Shown: positions 1-7,918 of the stretch, one piece after another
Numbering within the stretch: position 1 is the stretch's first letter
Layout: each line of letters opens with the position of its first letter
Assembly (NCBI GenBank): GCA_902760315.1
Contig: CACWFV010000017.1
Location: 1 to 37,971 of the forward strand
Length of the DNA stretch: 37,971 bases
Source of the DNA: an uncultured Bacteroidales bacterium
Lineage (GTDB): Bacteria > Bacteroidota > Bacteroidia > Bacteroidales > Bacteroidaceae
Direction: 5' to 3'
Position numbers and translations under genes: made by a program
Notes under the pieces: generated by a model
Told to the model about the DNA's origin: nothing
Seen by the model: the letters and a program-made list of their open reading frames with translations, nothing else
Database searches by the model: none

Positions 1-34
1 TCTTAGAACTACCTACACCTTTCTTATGTGCCAT
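1..34 (-). CDS. rpmA: 50S ribosomal protein L27, 5' fragment
   Basis: Only the first 11 codons lie in the window; the gene runs off the left edge. The visible N-terminus reads MAHKKGVGSSK, which is the conserved start of bacterial L27, a large-subunit protein whose N-terminal tail reaches the peptidyl transferase centre. It follows rplU by 20 nt, the usual L21-L27 pair, and is probably cotranscribed with it. Identification rests on this short N-terminus plus its neighbour, which together are quite specific. Confidence 0.9.
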   Translation of the reverse strand, partial: MAHKKGVGSSK

Positions 35-43
35 AATGTTGTT

Positions 44-49
44 CCTCCT
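44..49 (-). promoter_or_regulatory. Strong Shine-Dalgarno site for rpmA
   Basis: The minus strand reads AGGAGG nine bases before the rpmA ATG. A perfect Shine-Dalgarno is uncommon in this window, where most genes have A-rich leaders without one, so it marks the start of L27 clearly. Confidence 0.75.
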
Positions 50-54
50 ACGTT

Positions 55-372
55 TTAAGCGATTACTGATTTAACTTCTACCTGGGTGTACTGCTGACGA
101 TGACCGTTCTTCTTGCGAGAGTCTTTACGACGCTTCATCTTGAACACGATAACCTTCTCACCCTTTACGAGCGGATTAACCACTTCGCAAACTACCTTTG
201 CACCATCTACGGTGGGTGCGCCTACCTGTACTGAACCTTCTTTGTCGACAAGCAGTACCTTGTCGAATTCAACAGTCTTACCGGCCTCCACATCTTTCAT
301 GTGGTTTACGAAGAGCTTTTTGCCCTCTTCAACCTTGAACTGCTGACCGTTGATCTCTACAATTGCGTACAT
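55..372 (-). CDS. rplU: 50S ribosomal protein L21
   Basis: This encodes a 105-residue L21, a 23S rRNA-binding protein of the large ribosomal subunit. The start chosen (ATG at 370-372) gives the typical N-terminus [17 protein letters not shown]; the open frame extends 26 codons further upstream but only through a putative leader with no L21 similarity. The C-terminal part has the basic [12 protein letters not shown] stretch usual for L21. It is followed after 20 nt by rpmA. A -7 promoter box (459-466) lies about 85 bases upstream of the start, giving a leader of roughly 80 nt with two small GC-rich hairpins. Confidence 0.96.
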   Translation of the reverse strand: MYAIVEINGQQFKVEEGKKLFVNHMKDVEAGKTVEFDKVLLVDKEGSVQVGAPTVDGAKVVCEVVNPLVKGEKVIVFKMKRRKDSRKKNGHRQQYTQVEVKSVIA

Positions 373-458
373 TGTTTTTAATTGTTTAACGGGTTTCTCT
401 GTCTGGCGTGCCACGTCGTGCGACCACTTTCTTAGGCCAAAACAGACCAAATCGGCTG

Positions 459-466
459 CAAAGGTA
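459..466 (-). promoter_or_regulatory. Bacteroidetes -7 box for rplU-rpmA
   Basis: The minus strand reads TACCTTTG followed by C, an exact match to the TAnnTTTG -7 consensus. The expected -33 region 20 nt upstream reads CACA and is weak, so only the -7 box is clear. Transcription would start near 452. Confidence 0.6.
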
Positions 467-611
467 CTAAAAATTATTTATATTAGTGTGAGATTTATTC
501 CTGCTTTTACTTGGATTTAGAAAAGTTTAACAATTTACTCCTATTTAACAGTTTGCTCTGCTGGTTCTGGAAATTGTACTACAGAACTGTCGGTTCTTCC
601 CTGTGTGATAA

Positions 612-706
612 TAAGTAATAAAGCGGTGACCCTCACAGGCAACCGCTCTATAATCTTCAATAGGTATTAGTCCTTTTTAAGGTAAAAAGATTGTTTTCAG
701 GATAAC
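612..706 (-). ncRNA. Candidate small RNA, copy A of a two-copy family
   Basis: A full sigma-ABfr-type promoter (711-741) points into this stretch, and a hairpin (622-647) ends it, giving a predicted transcript of about 95 nt. The first 45 or so bases (ATCGTTATCCTGAA, then CAATCTTTTTACCTTAAAA, then GACTAATACCT) are almost identical to copy B at 33225-33318 on the other strand. The two differ by one substitution and a 2-nt gap, plus one base next to the -7 box. The 3' hairpins are unrelated in sequence. I see no reading frame in it. It could instead be a long-range leader of rplU, but rplU has its own -7 box downstream, and copy B has no downstream gene on its strand. I cannot assign it to a named RNA family from sequence alone. 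Confidence 0.6.
622..647 (-). terminator. Hairpin ending candidate sRNA copy A
   Basis: AGCGGT at 622-627 pairs with ACCGCT at 642-647, with an inner CCT/AGG pairing. On the minus strand it is followed by the U-rich but interrupted stretch TTTATTACTTATT, so it is an imperfect intrinsic terminator. Confidence 0.5.
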
Positions 707-710
707 GATG

Positions 711-741
711 CAAAGGTACGATTATTTTTGTTATTAACAAA
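711..741 (-). promoter_or_regulatory. Sigma-ABfr-type promoter of sRNA copy A
   Basis: On the minus strand a TTTG (738-741) is followed after 19 nt by TACCTTTG (711-718). Both boxes and the spacing fit the Bacteroidetes consensus. The predicted start is near 704. Confidence 0.7.
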
Positions 742-875
742 ATTTTTTACTGTTAATTTTTACCTTTTTTTACTGTGTGCCCACACAAATGTGTAATTTT
801 TGTAAATCATTATGTAAATTCCTGTATTTAATCTATGTTTTATCTAAAAAAACGGTTGCTTTGTCTTGATGTGTC

Positions 876-918
876 ATAAAAAATACACTGTCAGTTAATC
901 ATTACTGACAGTGTATTT
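876..918 (-). terminator. Intrinsic terminator of the tkt-rpiB operon
   Basis: A perfect 15-bp stem (881-895 with 904-918) with an 8-nt loop lies 18 bp past the rpiB stop. On the minus strand the stem runs into a T6 tract, so it is a clear rho-independent terminator for leftward transcription. Confidence 0.9.
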
Positions 919-936
919 CTGTTTGTTGTATAAATT

Positions 937-1380
937 TTATTTCTGCACCGGAATCTTGTCGACACGCTTCTGGTGACGACCACCCTCAAAGCTGGCAGTA
1001 AAGAACTCGTCCATAATCTTGCGAGCCATGTTGTTGTCGATAAAGCGGCCGGGCATCACTAGTACGTTGGCATCGTTGTGCTGACGAATCAGATGTGCAA
1101 TTTCCGGTATCCAGCACAGTCCGGCACGTACCTGTTGATGCTTGTTCAGCGTGATGCTAATGCCCTCGCCGCTACCGCAGATGGCAATGCCAGGATACAC
1201 CTCGCCACTTTCAATTCCTTCGGCCAGCGCGTGTCCGAAGTCGGGATAGTCAACGCTAGCATCGCTCCATGTGCCGTAATCTTTATATGGATAACCCTTC
1301 TCCTCCAGATATTGGAGTACGAATTTCTTTAATGGGTAGCCTGCGTGGTCACAGGCTACTCCTACAGTTTTTATTTCCAT
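937..1380 (-). CDS. rpiB: Ribose-5-phosphate isomerase B
   Basis: This 147-residue protein of the RpiB/LacAB family interconverts ribose 5-phosphate and ribulose 5-phosphate in the non-oxidative pentose phosphate pathway. The N-terminal VACDHAGYPLK motif and the CGSGEGISI loop with the catalytic cysteine (near residue 68) are typical, and the length is normal. Its ATG shares one base with the tkt stop codon (TAATG), so the two are likely translationally coupled. A strong terminator follows. Some RpiB-family members act on allose or galactose phosphates, but pairing with transketolase supports the ribose-phosphate role. Confidence 0.93.
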   Translation of the reverse strand: MEIKTVGVACDHAGYPLKKFVLQYLEEKGYPYKDYGTWSDASVDYPDFGHALAEGIESGEVYPGIAICGSGEGISITLNKHQQVRAGLCWIPEIAHLIRQHNDANVLVMPGRFIDNNMARKIMDEFFTASFEGGRHQKRVDKIPVQK

Positions 1381-3392
1381 TAGGCAAGCAGTTTTTTAAC
1401 TTGATTATAAACATTCTCTCCTGTGAAGCCGAGCTTCTCGTCGAGCACCTTGTAAGGAGCTGAGAAACCGAAACTCTCCAGACCCCATACGCAACCGTCG
1501 GCACCTACCAGTCCTTCCAAGTTGACAGGCAGACCGGCTGTAAGACCGAACTTCTTTTTGCCTGCAGGCAGTACGCTTTGCTGGTATTCCTTTGGCTGGC
1601 TGCGGAATAGTCCCTCAGACGGCACGCTTACCACACGAACCTTTATGCCGTCTTCGCGGAGTAGTTTTGCACCAGCCTCCAGGGTTGAAACCTCAGAGCC
1701 TGAGGCCAGCAGGATAACGTCGTAGTTCTCGTCGCTTCCAGCTACTACATAGGCACCCTTGGTGGCCTGCGTATAGTCGTTGCCTTCGGGCAGCATCTCG
1801 ATGTTTTGACGAGAGAAGATGAGAGCCGTGGGCGTATCGATATTCTCCATGGCCATGCGCCAGCAGACGGTGGTTTCCTCGGCATCAGCAGGACGAACTA
1901 CCAGCACAGAGTTCTTGCCGTGGTGGTTCTTCAGTTTCTCCATCAGACGAATCTGTGCCTCCTGCTCAACGGGCTCGTGGGTAGGACCATCCTCGCCTAC
2001 TCGGAAAGCATCGTGAGTCCAGATGAACTTCACAGGAAGTTCCATCAGGGCTGCCATACGCACTGCGGGCTTCATGTAGTCGGAGAATACGAAGAAGGTG
2101 CCGCAAGCAGGTATTACGCCACCGTGCAGTGCCATACCAATGCAGCAGCAGGCCATGGTCAACTCAGCAACGCCAGCCTCGAAGAATGCACCACTGAAGT
2201 CACCACGTACCAAGTCGTGGGTCTTCTTCAGGAAGCCGTTGGTGTTGTCTGAGTTAGAGAGGTCGGCAGAAGCACAAATCATGTTGGGTACCTGCTCGGC
2301 CAACTGACCCAAGACGGCTGCGCTGGCGCTACGTGTGGCACTGCCAGCCTTCTGCTCCACCTTGCTCCAGTCAATTTTGGGAGCCTTGCCGCTGAACCAT
2401 TCTTTCAGTTGATTAGCCTTTTCGGGGTTTGCCTTGGCCCATTCGTCCTTGGCGGCATAGCGTTCAGCAACAATCTTTTTCAGTTCTTGGGCACGCTTGG
2501 CGTAAAGTTCCTTCACTTCGGGGAATATCTGGAACGGGTTTTCAGGGTCGGCACCCAGGTTCTTCATCGTGTTGATGTAGGCGTCTCCACCCAGAGGTGC
2601 ACCGTGCGTGGCGCAATTGCTCTCGTAGCTGCTGTTGTCTGCCTTGCGAGCACCCTTGCCCATTACGCAGTGGCCAATAATCAGGCTGGGGCGGTTCTTC
2701 TCGGCCTGGGCGTTCTTGATGGCTTCGCGAATCTGGTCAACATCGTTACCGTCAATCTTTTGTACATACCAGCCCCAAGCCTCATATTTCTTGGCGGTGT
2801 CCTCGCTGGTCACCACCTCTGTCTTTGTGGAGAGCTGGATATCGTTGGCGTCGTAGAACATGATGAGGTTGTCCAGTCCCAGGTTTCCGGCAATGCGGCC
2901 GGCACCCTGCGAAATCTCCTCCTGTACGCCGCCATCTGAAATGTATGCATAGATGGTCTGGTTCATTACGTCTCCTAGACGTGCCTTCAAGAACTTGGCG
3001 GCAATGGCAGCACCAACCGCAAAACAGTGACCTTGGCCCAATGGACCGGAAGTGTTCTCGATGCCGCGCTCAATCTCGCGCTCAGGGTGACCGGGGGTTA
3101 CTGACCCCCACTGGCGCAGATTCTTCAGGTCGTCCAGTGTGTATTTTCCGATGAGGGCTAACTGGCTATAGAGCATCGGAGCCATATGGCCGGGGTCAAG
3201 AAAGAAGCGGTCTCTTCCCTCCCATGCGGGATTCTCTGGGTCGTATACCAGAAATTCACTATACAGCGTGTTGATGAAGTCTGCTCCACCCATAGCGCCA
3301 CCGGGATGACCTGATTTTGCTTTTTCCACCATTGATGCGGCAAGGATACGGATATTATCCGCTGCCATGTTCATTACTTTGTTGTCGTTCAT
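1380..3392 (-). CDS. tkt: Transketolase
   Basis: This 670-residue thiamine-diphosphate enzyme transfers two-carbon units between sugar phosphates, linking the pentose phosphate pathway to glycolysis. The N-terminal SGHPGG motif, the GPLGQG segment, the cofactor-binding ISDGGVQEEIS stretch (near residue 152) and GEDGPTHEPVEQ with the catalytic glutamate in the second half are all present. Full length for the family. It is the first gene of a two-gene unit with rpiB, overlapping it by one base. A -7 box lies at 3442-3449, about 50 bases upstream. Confidence 0.97.
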   Translation of the reverse strand: MNDNKVMNMAADNIRILAASMVEKAKSGHPGGAMGGADFINTLYSEFLVYDPENPAWEGRDRFFLDPGHMAPMLYSQLALIGKYTLDDLKNLRQWGSVTPGHPEREIERGIENTSGPLGQGHCFAVGAAIAAKFLKARLGDVMNQTIYAYISDGGVQEEISQGAGRIAGNLGLDNLIMFYDANDIQLSTKTEVVTSEDTAKKYEAWGWYVQKIDGNDVDQIREAIKNAQAEKNRPSLIIGHCVMGKGARKADNSSYESNCATHGAPLGGDAYINTMKNLGADPENPFQIFPEVKELYAKRAQELKKIVAERYAAKDEWAKANPEKANQLKEWFSGKAPKIDWSKVEQKAGSATRSASAAVLGQLAEQVPNMICASADLSNSDNTNGFLKKTHDLVRGDFSGAFFEAGVAELTMACCCIGMALHGGVIPACGTFFVFSDYMKPAVRMAALMELPVKFIWTHDAFRVGEDGPTHEPVEQEAQIRLMEKLKNHHGKNSVLVVRPADAEETTVCWRMAMENIDTPTALIFSRQNIEMLPEGNDYTQATKGAYVVAGSDENYDVILLASGSEVSTLEAGAKLLREDGIKVRVVSVPSEGLFRSQPKEYQQSVLPAGKKKFGLTAGLPVNLEGLVGADGCVWGLESFGFSAPYKVLDEKLGFTGENVYNQVKKLLA

Positions 3393-3441
3393 AATAAGTA
3401 CGTTAATATAATTGAATTAGTGTTTGTGCATATTGCATCTG

Positions 3442-3449
3442 CAAATATA
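3442..3449 (-). promoter_or_regulatory. -7 box upstream of tkt
   Basis: The minus strand reads TATATTTG followed by C, matching TAnnTTTG. No good TTTG sits at the expected -33 position. The predicted start leaves a leader of about 40 nt. Confidence 0.5.
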
Positions 3450-3558
3450 ATGAAATTTTTTTAAACAGCGCACTTTTTTCCTAAAAAATATGCTTTCGTC
3501 TGAAATACCTGTCATTATGTGCTACGGTATTGATGTGTACATAGCTCCGAAACTATTA

Positions 3559-4110
3559 CTACAAAATGTATAAGGCTATCGCAGCACAGGCTTCGACATC
3601 GGCCAATGCGTGGTGATGTCGTTGTAGGTCATAGCCGCAGGCTGCAGCTACGGTGTGCAGTTGGTGATTGGGGAGAGAATGGCCGAACTGTCGGCGGGAT
3701 GCGGTAAGTGTGTCGTAGAATCGGTAGCCGGGATAGTCCATCTGATATACCCGGAAGGCTGCTTTCAGGCATCCTTCGTCGAAACGGGCATTATGGGCTA
3801 CGAAGGGAATGGCGGCTATCTGGTGGCGGATGTCATCTTTAGCCTGCATATCAGGGAAGAATACTTCAACAATCCTTTCCTCCAACTGCTGCCATACCTT
3901 TGAGAACACGGGTGCATCGTCCGTGTCGCGCTGCGAAATGCCATGCACCCGCTGGCAGAAATAGCTGTAGTAGTTAGGTTCCGGTTGTATGAGGCTGTAG
4001 AACGTGTCGACTATCTGCCCATTACGAACCATGACCACCCCCACAGAACAGACACTCGACAGCTGTTGATTGGCCGTTTCAAAGTCGATAGCGATAAAAT
4101 CACGAATCAT
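3559..4110 (-). CDS. DEDDh-family 3'-5' exonuclease
   Basis: This 183-residue protein has the fold signature of DnaQ/PolC-type 3'-5' exonucleases. DFE (residues 9-11) is ExoI, VAHNARFD is ExoII, and a C-terminal HHALADVEA segment carries the ExoIII histidine and aspartate, so all metal-binding acidic residues appear intact. I chose the ATG at 4108-4110, one base after the stop of the LUD gene, over an upstream TTG inside that gene. There is no polymerase domain, so it is a stand-alone proofreading or repair/RNA-processing nuclease; substrate cannot be told. It is probably cotranscribed with the LUD-domain gene. Confidence 0.85.
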   Translation of the reverse strand: MIRDFIAIDFETANQQLSSVCSVGVVMVRNGQIVDTFYSLIQPEPNYYSYFCQRVHGISQRDTDDAPVFSKVWQQLEERIVEVFFPDMQAKDDIRHQIAAIPFVAHNARFDEGCLKAAFRVYQMDYPGYRFYDTLTASRRQFGHSLPNHQLHTVAAACGYDLQRHHHALADVEACAAIALYIL

Positions 4111-4111
4111 T

Positions 4112-4750
4112 TTAATATCCCAAGTCTTCACCAACAAGCACTACGACGTGTCGTCCCTTGTTCCTGCTGTTCCGCAGAAAGTGGACGTAGCTGCAAATGC
4201 TCTCCGGGGAGTTGCAATTGTGGCAGGTGCCGTCGATTCTGCAAGGTGTCTTGATGTCGAACCGCTGGGCGTTGATGGGAGATGCAGTGCTGCGAGCTCT
4301 GGCCAATGCTGCTTCTACAGTCTGAGCTACCTTGTTGAGACCGATGACGAAGATGACCTTCTTCGGTCCCCATGAGATAGCGGCTACGCGATTGCCGTTG
4401 CCGTCGATATTCACGATGACGCCGTCTTCCGATATGGCGTTGGCACTGGTCAGATACACATCTGCCGTGAAAGCTCTGAGATAGATGGCCTCCTTTTCTT
4501 CTGCAGTTTCTGCCAGATCGCGGTCAAGTACTTCAAGTGTTTCCCTGCTTTTCAAAGCCTCTGGGATGCCCAGGTCACGGACGGTGGCTGTTCCGCCCCA
4601 TGTCACGCTGCTTCCGTTGGCAATGAGTTCCGAGACCTTCTTCACTGCCTCCTTGCCTGTAGGACAGTAGAAGGCTTCCATGTTACGGCGGCTGAGGTTC
4701 TTGATTATCCGCTCCGCCAGTTTCTGATTCCTCTCTTCCTGTGGTGTCAT
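4112..4750 (-). CDS. LUD-domain protein (LutC/YkgG family)
   Basis: This 212-residue protein matches the LUD (DUF162) family by the segments SSVTWGGTATVRDLGIPEAL near residue 48 and ISEDGVIVNIDGNGNRVA near 106. In the lactate-utilisation system LutC acts with the iron-sulfur proteins LutA and LutB, but neither is nearby, so the lactate role is uncertain. A C-terminal cysteine group (CRIDGTCHNCNSPESIC) suggests a metal or cluster site and is seen in stand-alone LUD proteins. The gene is followed at one base by an exonuclease gene and preceded by a flavodoxin-like gene, which hints at redox function without proving it. Confidence 0.8.
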   Translation of the reverse strand: MTPQEERNQKLAERIIKNLSRRNMEAFYCPTGKEAVKKVSELIANGSSVTWGGTATVRDLGIPEALKSRETLEVLDRDLAETAEEKEAIYLRAFTADVYLTSANAISEDGVIVNIDGNGNRVAAISWGPKKVIFVIGLNKVAQTVEAALARARSTASPINAQRFDIKTPCRIDGTCHNCNSPESICSYVHFLRNSRNKGRHVVVLVGEDLGY

Positions 4751-4795
4751 TTTTTAGTATCTGTATTATAGTGTGACAGTGATACGTATGTCGAT

Positions 4796-5311
4796 TTACA
4801 GATTGCTGACGATGGCTTGAATCTTAGCCTTGGTATCGTCGGTTTTCTGTTCGTCAATCTTGGCAGTCACAATGCCGGAGTCCTCAGCGTGCCAGTAATT
4901 GCAGATGTCGTGGTACTCGGCTATTGCGCCAGTATAGACGCCTGGTGAATGGGAAGACACCAACAGTGCCATCTTTTTCACCTTGGCAGGAGCGTTGACG
5001 CAGTACATGCGCTGGATAGGAGCCTGAATCTGGGCATTGAGCGTGAAGTAATAGATAGGTGCAGCCAATACTAACACTTCGGCATCGGCCATCAACGGGT
5101 AGAGTTCCTGCATGTCGTCTTTCTGGATGCAGGCACCGTTGCCTTTGTTGTGACAAAACTCGCAAGCCAGACAGCCTGCAATCTTCTTGTGCGATACGTT
5201 GACCAGTGTAACCTTGTGACCTGCTGCCTCGGCAGCGTTTTTGTACTCTTCCGCCATCCAAGCGGTGTTACCTATGGCTCTCGGAGAAGCCTGTAAAATC
5301 AGAATATTCAT
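4796..5311 (-). CDS. Flavodoxin-family NAD(P)H-dependent oxidoreductase
   Basis: This 171-residue protein starts MNILILQASPRAIGNT, the FMN-phosphate-binding loop of flavodoxin-fold reductases (NADPH-dependent FMN reductase / iron-sulfur flavoprotein group). CLACEFCHNKGNGAC near residue 47 is the cysteine pattern common in this group, and LAAPIYYFTLNAQ near 84 is the typical second flavin-binding loop. The physiological electron acceptor cannot be told. It lies 45 bp upstream of the LUD gene on the same strand and probably heads that operon. A -7 box lies at 5358-5365. Confidence 0.85.
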   Translation of the reverse strand: MNILILQASPRAIGNTAWMAEEYKNAAEAAGHKVTLVNVSHKKIAGCLACEFCHNKGNGACIQKDDMQELYPLMADAEVLVLAAPIYYFTLNAQIQAPIQRMYCVNAPAKVKKMALLVSSHSPGVYTGAIAEYHDICNYWHAEDSGIVTAKIDEQKTDDTKAKIQAIVSNL

Positions 5312-5357
5312 AGTCGTATTTGTTTAATTATCTCTATAAAGTGTTTATATATAATTG

Positions 5358-5365
5358 CAAATTTA
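5358..5365 (-). promoter_or_regulatory. -7 box upstream of the flavodoxin-family gene
   Basis: The minus strand reads TAAATTTG followed by C, fitting TAnnTTTG, about 45 bases before the ATG. The -33 element is not clear. Confidence 0.5.
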
Positions 5366-5439
5366 GCAAAATTTGCTGAATAATAGCTCATTTTGCACCT
5401 ATTATTAGCAAAGTTTATGAAGAAGATGCTATTCTAATG

Positions 5440-5477
5440 TGAACCCCGGGAGTATTCTGTCTAACTTCCGGGGTTCA
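5440..5477. terminator. GC-rich hairpin downstream of galK
   Basis: GAACCCCGG at 5441-5449 pairs perfectly with CCGGGGTTC at 5468-5476 and the stem extends to about 12 bp with a 12-nt loop. It sits 50 bp past the galK stop, in a gap otherwise lacking genes (5312-5528). No T tract follows on either strand, so it may be a weak terminator or a transcript-stabilising 3' structure. Confidence 0.5.
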
Positions 5478-5528
5478 TTTCAATGGTGACTCATCCTCTT
5501 GATATAGATAGAGTAGGGGACAGTTGGC

Positions 5529-6695
5529 TTAGCAGAGTTTACGCGAACCATCGCCGATGACTACGTCATAGACCTTGGGTTCATGACCATACTTCTCGTT
5601 AAAACGCTTCTTGGCGTCGGCCACAAATTGACGATAGAGGTCATTGCGCACCAAGTTGATGGTGCATCCGCCAAAACCGCCACCCATGATCCGTGAACCA
5701 GTGACGCCGTTCTCACGGGCTATCTGATTGAGGAAGTCCAGTTCTTCGCAAGATACTTCGTAGTCCCTTGATAAGCCTTCGTGTGTCTGATACATCAGTT
5801 CGCCTACGCGTTCGTAGTCTCCCTCAGTAAGAGCCTCGCAGACTCCCAATACACGATCTTTCTCGCCGAGTACGAATTTAGCACGACGAAAGTCTTCCTC
5901 ACTAATCTCTGGCTTGACTTCCTCCAGTTGCTCCCATGTGCAGTCACGAAGTGTCTCGAACTTTGCCTCAGGGTGCTTGGCGGCAATGTGTTTGACAACA
6001 TTCTCGCAAGAACGACGTCGGTCGTTGTAGGGTGACCCAGCCAGTTGGTGCTTGACGACAGAGTCGAGTAACGTTAGTCGGTAACCATCGGGCTTGAAAG
6101 GGAAGTATTCGAACTCACGACTGCGACAGTCGAGGCGCATCAGGCAGCCAGCTTTGCCAAATACAGAGGCGAACTGATCCATGATGCCACAGTTTACTCC
6201 ACAGTAGTTGTGTTCGGTAGCCTGTCCCGCTAATACCATATCCCACTGACTGATCTTGCCGTTGGCAAAGAGATCGTTAAGTCCATATGCAAAGCAGCTC
6301 TCCATGGCTGCGCTCGAAGACATTCCGGCGCCAAGGGGCACATCGCCGGAAAAAGCAATGTTAAAGCCCTTGACATCGGCTCCCAACTTTCGCATCTCCA
6401 AAGCTATACCATATATATAACGAGCCCATGAAGCACGCGGACCATTAGGGTCGGAGAGTTTGAAGTCAACACGGTCTTTCAAGTCAATGGCGTAGGCCAT
6501 TACAGTGTCCTCTGTTCCATTGGGGCGTATCTCAGCCATGACACCTTTGTCAACAGCACCGGGGAATACATAACCGCCATTGTAGTCTGTATGTTCTCCA
6601 ATGAGGTTAATGCGACCCGGTGATACATAAATGTTGCCAGTCTTACCGTCGAAGTGCTTGATGAAGCGACTTCTTACAAAATCGATATCCATCAT
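5529..6695 (-). CDS. galK: Galactokinase
   Basis: This 388-residue GHMP kinase phosphorylates galactose at C1, the first committed step of the Leloir pathway. It shows GRINLIGEHTDYNGGYVFP near residue 28 (galactose-binding signature), the ATP loop PLGAGMSSSAAME near 120, and the C-terminal GHMP motif GSRIMGGGFGGCTIN near 340. Length is normal. The first two codons are both ATG, so the exact start is uncertain by one residue. It is 41 bp downstream of galM and likely cotranscribed. galT and galE are not in the window. Confidence 0.96.
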   Translation of the reverse strand: MMDIDFVRSRFIKHFDGKTGNIYVSPGRINLIGEHTDYNGGYVFPGAVDKGVMAEIRPNGTEDTVMAYAIDLKDRVDFKLSDPNGPRASWARYIYGIALEMRKLGADVKGFNIAFSGDVPLGAGMSSSAAMESCFAYGLNDLFANGKISQWDMVLAGQATEHNYCGVNCGIMDQFASVFGKAGCLMRLDCRSREFEYFPFKPDGYRLTLLDSVVKHQLAGSPYNDRRRSCENVVKHIAAKHPEAKFETLRDCTWEQLEEVKPEISEEDFRRAKFVLGEKDRVLGVCEALTEGDYERVGELMYQTHEGLSRDYEVSCEELDFLNQIARENGVTGSRIMGGGFGGCTINLVRNDLYRQFVADAKKRFNEKYGHEPKVYDVVIGDGSRKLC

Positions 6696-6736
6696 AGTGT
6701 GTAGTGAATTTAGGGCGTTGTTGATATCGAAATGTA

Positions 6737-7825
6737 TTAGAGAACTCCGAAACGATAGATGGTCTTCTGCTTATATTGCTGTCCAGGATTGAGCACTACT
6801 GATGGGAAGTAGGGACGGTTAGGAGTGTCGGGGAAGTGCTGAGCTTCAAGACACACGGCCGAACGGCGTGGGAACGTGCAACCATTGGCTCCCTTGTAAC
6901 CGGTAGCGAAGTTGGCAGTGTAGAGCTGCATACCGGGCTCCGTGGTAAAGCACTCCAAGGTGCGTCCGCTCTTGGGGTCGGTGATTCGTGCTGCAAAGGA
7001 AAGTTCACCTTCTTCGTGCTTATTCAGAACGTAGTTGTGGTCGTAGCCATGGCCGAACTTAATCTGCTCGTTGTCTGCCTCAATATCCTGACCGAAAGAC
7101 TTAGGAGTGCGGAAGTCGAATGGTGTGCCTGCCACCTTCAGAATCTCACCGGTAGGAATGGCAGTGTCGTCGGTCGGTAGATAGAAGTCGGCATTGATTT
7201 CGCAAAGCTGGTCCTCAATCGTTGGAGTGGGATCAGCAGCACCAGCCAGACAGAAGAATGCGTGGTGGGTCAGGTTGACGATAGTTTTTTTATTTGTTGT
7301 GGCCAAGTATTCAATGACAAGTTCGTTCTCATCTGTGAAAGTGTACTCAACGGTAACATCAAGTTCGCCAGTGTATCCTTCTTCGCCATAGGAAGATATA
7401 CGGTGCAAGGCCAGCGAGCGTGGCCCCATCTGACGAGCATCCCACACCTTGGCATTGAAACCGACGTTGCCTCCGTGCAAATGGTTAGGACCATCGTTGA
7501 GAGCCAGTTGGTAGTCTTTGCCGTTCAGGGTGAACTGGCCCTTACAGATGCGGTTACCCCAACGTCCAATCAGTGTGGAGAGGTAGGGCTCTTTGCCACT
7601 GGTGAGTTGTTGAATACTATCGTGACCCTGAATGACATTAGCAATCTTTCCGTCCTTGTCAGGTACCATAATAGCTACGATGGCGCCACCATAGTTAGAG
7701 ATTGCTACCTCATAGCCTTTACGGTTACGAAGAATGTACAAGTCGGTCTTCTTACCATTGATGGTGGTCTGGAAGTTTTCTCTCTTCAGACCACACAAAT
7801 TCGCATTTTCTGTAGTGTTTGTCAT
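6737..7825 (-). CDS. galM: Aldose 1-epimerase (galactose mutarotase)
   Basis: This 362-residue mutarotase interconverts the alpha and beta anomers of galactose so that galactokinase gets its substrate. NDGPNHLHGG (near 113) and NLTHHAFFCLAG (near 184) carry the substrate-binding and catalytic histidines, and VCLEAQHFPDTPN near the C-terminus carries the catalytic glutamate. It is longer than some bacterial GalM by a short N-terminal extension, with no signal peptide, so it is cytoplasmic. It precedes galK by 41 bp and has a near-consensus -7 box upstream. Confidence 0.95.
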   Translation of the reverse strand: MTNTTENANLCGLKRENFQTTINGKKTDLYILRNRKGYEVAISNYGGAIVAIMVPDKDGKIANVIQGHDSIQQLTSGKEPYLSTLIGRWGNRICKGQFTLNGKDYQLALNDGPNHLHGGNVGFNAKVWDARQMGPRSLALHRISSYGEEGYTGELDVTVEYTFTDENELVIEYLATTNKKTIVNLTHHAFFCLAGAADPTPTIEDQLCEINADFYLPTDDTAIPTGEILKVAGTPFDFRTPKSFGQDIEADNEQIKFGHGYDHNYVLNKHEEGELSFAARITDPKSGRTLECFTTEPGMQLYTANFATGYKGANGCTFPRRSAVCLEAQHFPDTPNRPYFPSVVLNPGQQYKQKTIYRFGVL

Positions 7826-7859
7826 AATCTAACTGGTTTTAGTTACGAAAATCTATTTG

Positions 7860-7867
7860 CAAAGTAA
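7860..7867 (-). promoter_or_regulatory. Probable -7 box for galM-galK
   Basis: The minus strand reads TTACTTTG followed by C, one base off TAnnTTTG. TTCG lies 20 nt upstream, one base off the -33 TTTG. The imperfect match would suit a promoter needing an activator, but that is inference. Confidence 0.4.
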
Positions 7868-7918
7868 CTAAAAAAATATGAGAAAGACGAATGAAGTGCG
7901 AAAAAAAACGTTAAAAGG

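Noticed and set aside
560-590. GTTCTG/CAGAAC hairpin as a terminator
   Set aside because: The stem is only 6 bp with a 12-nt loop and no T tract on either strand.
612-741. 6S RNA
   Set aside because: The predicted transcript is about 95 nt and shows no long, bulged hairpin, unlike 6S RNA, which is near 180 nt.
1711-1722. Third copy of the sRNA segment (AGGATAACG)
   Set aside because: Only nine bases match and they lie inside the tkt coding sequence, so chance explains it.
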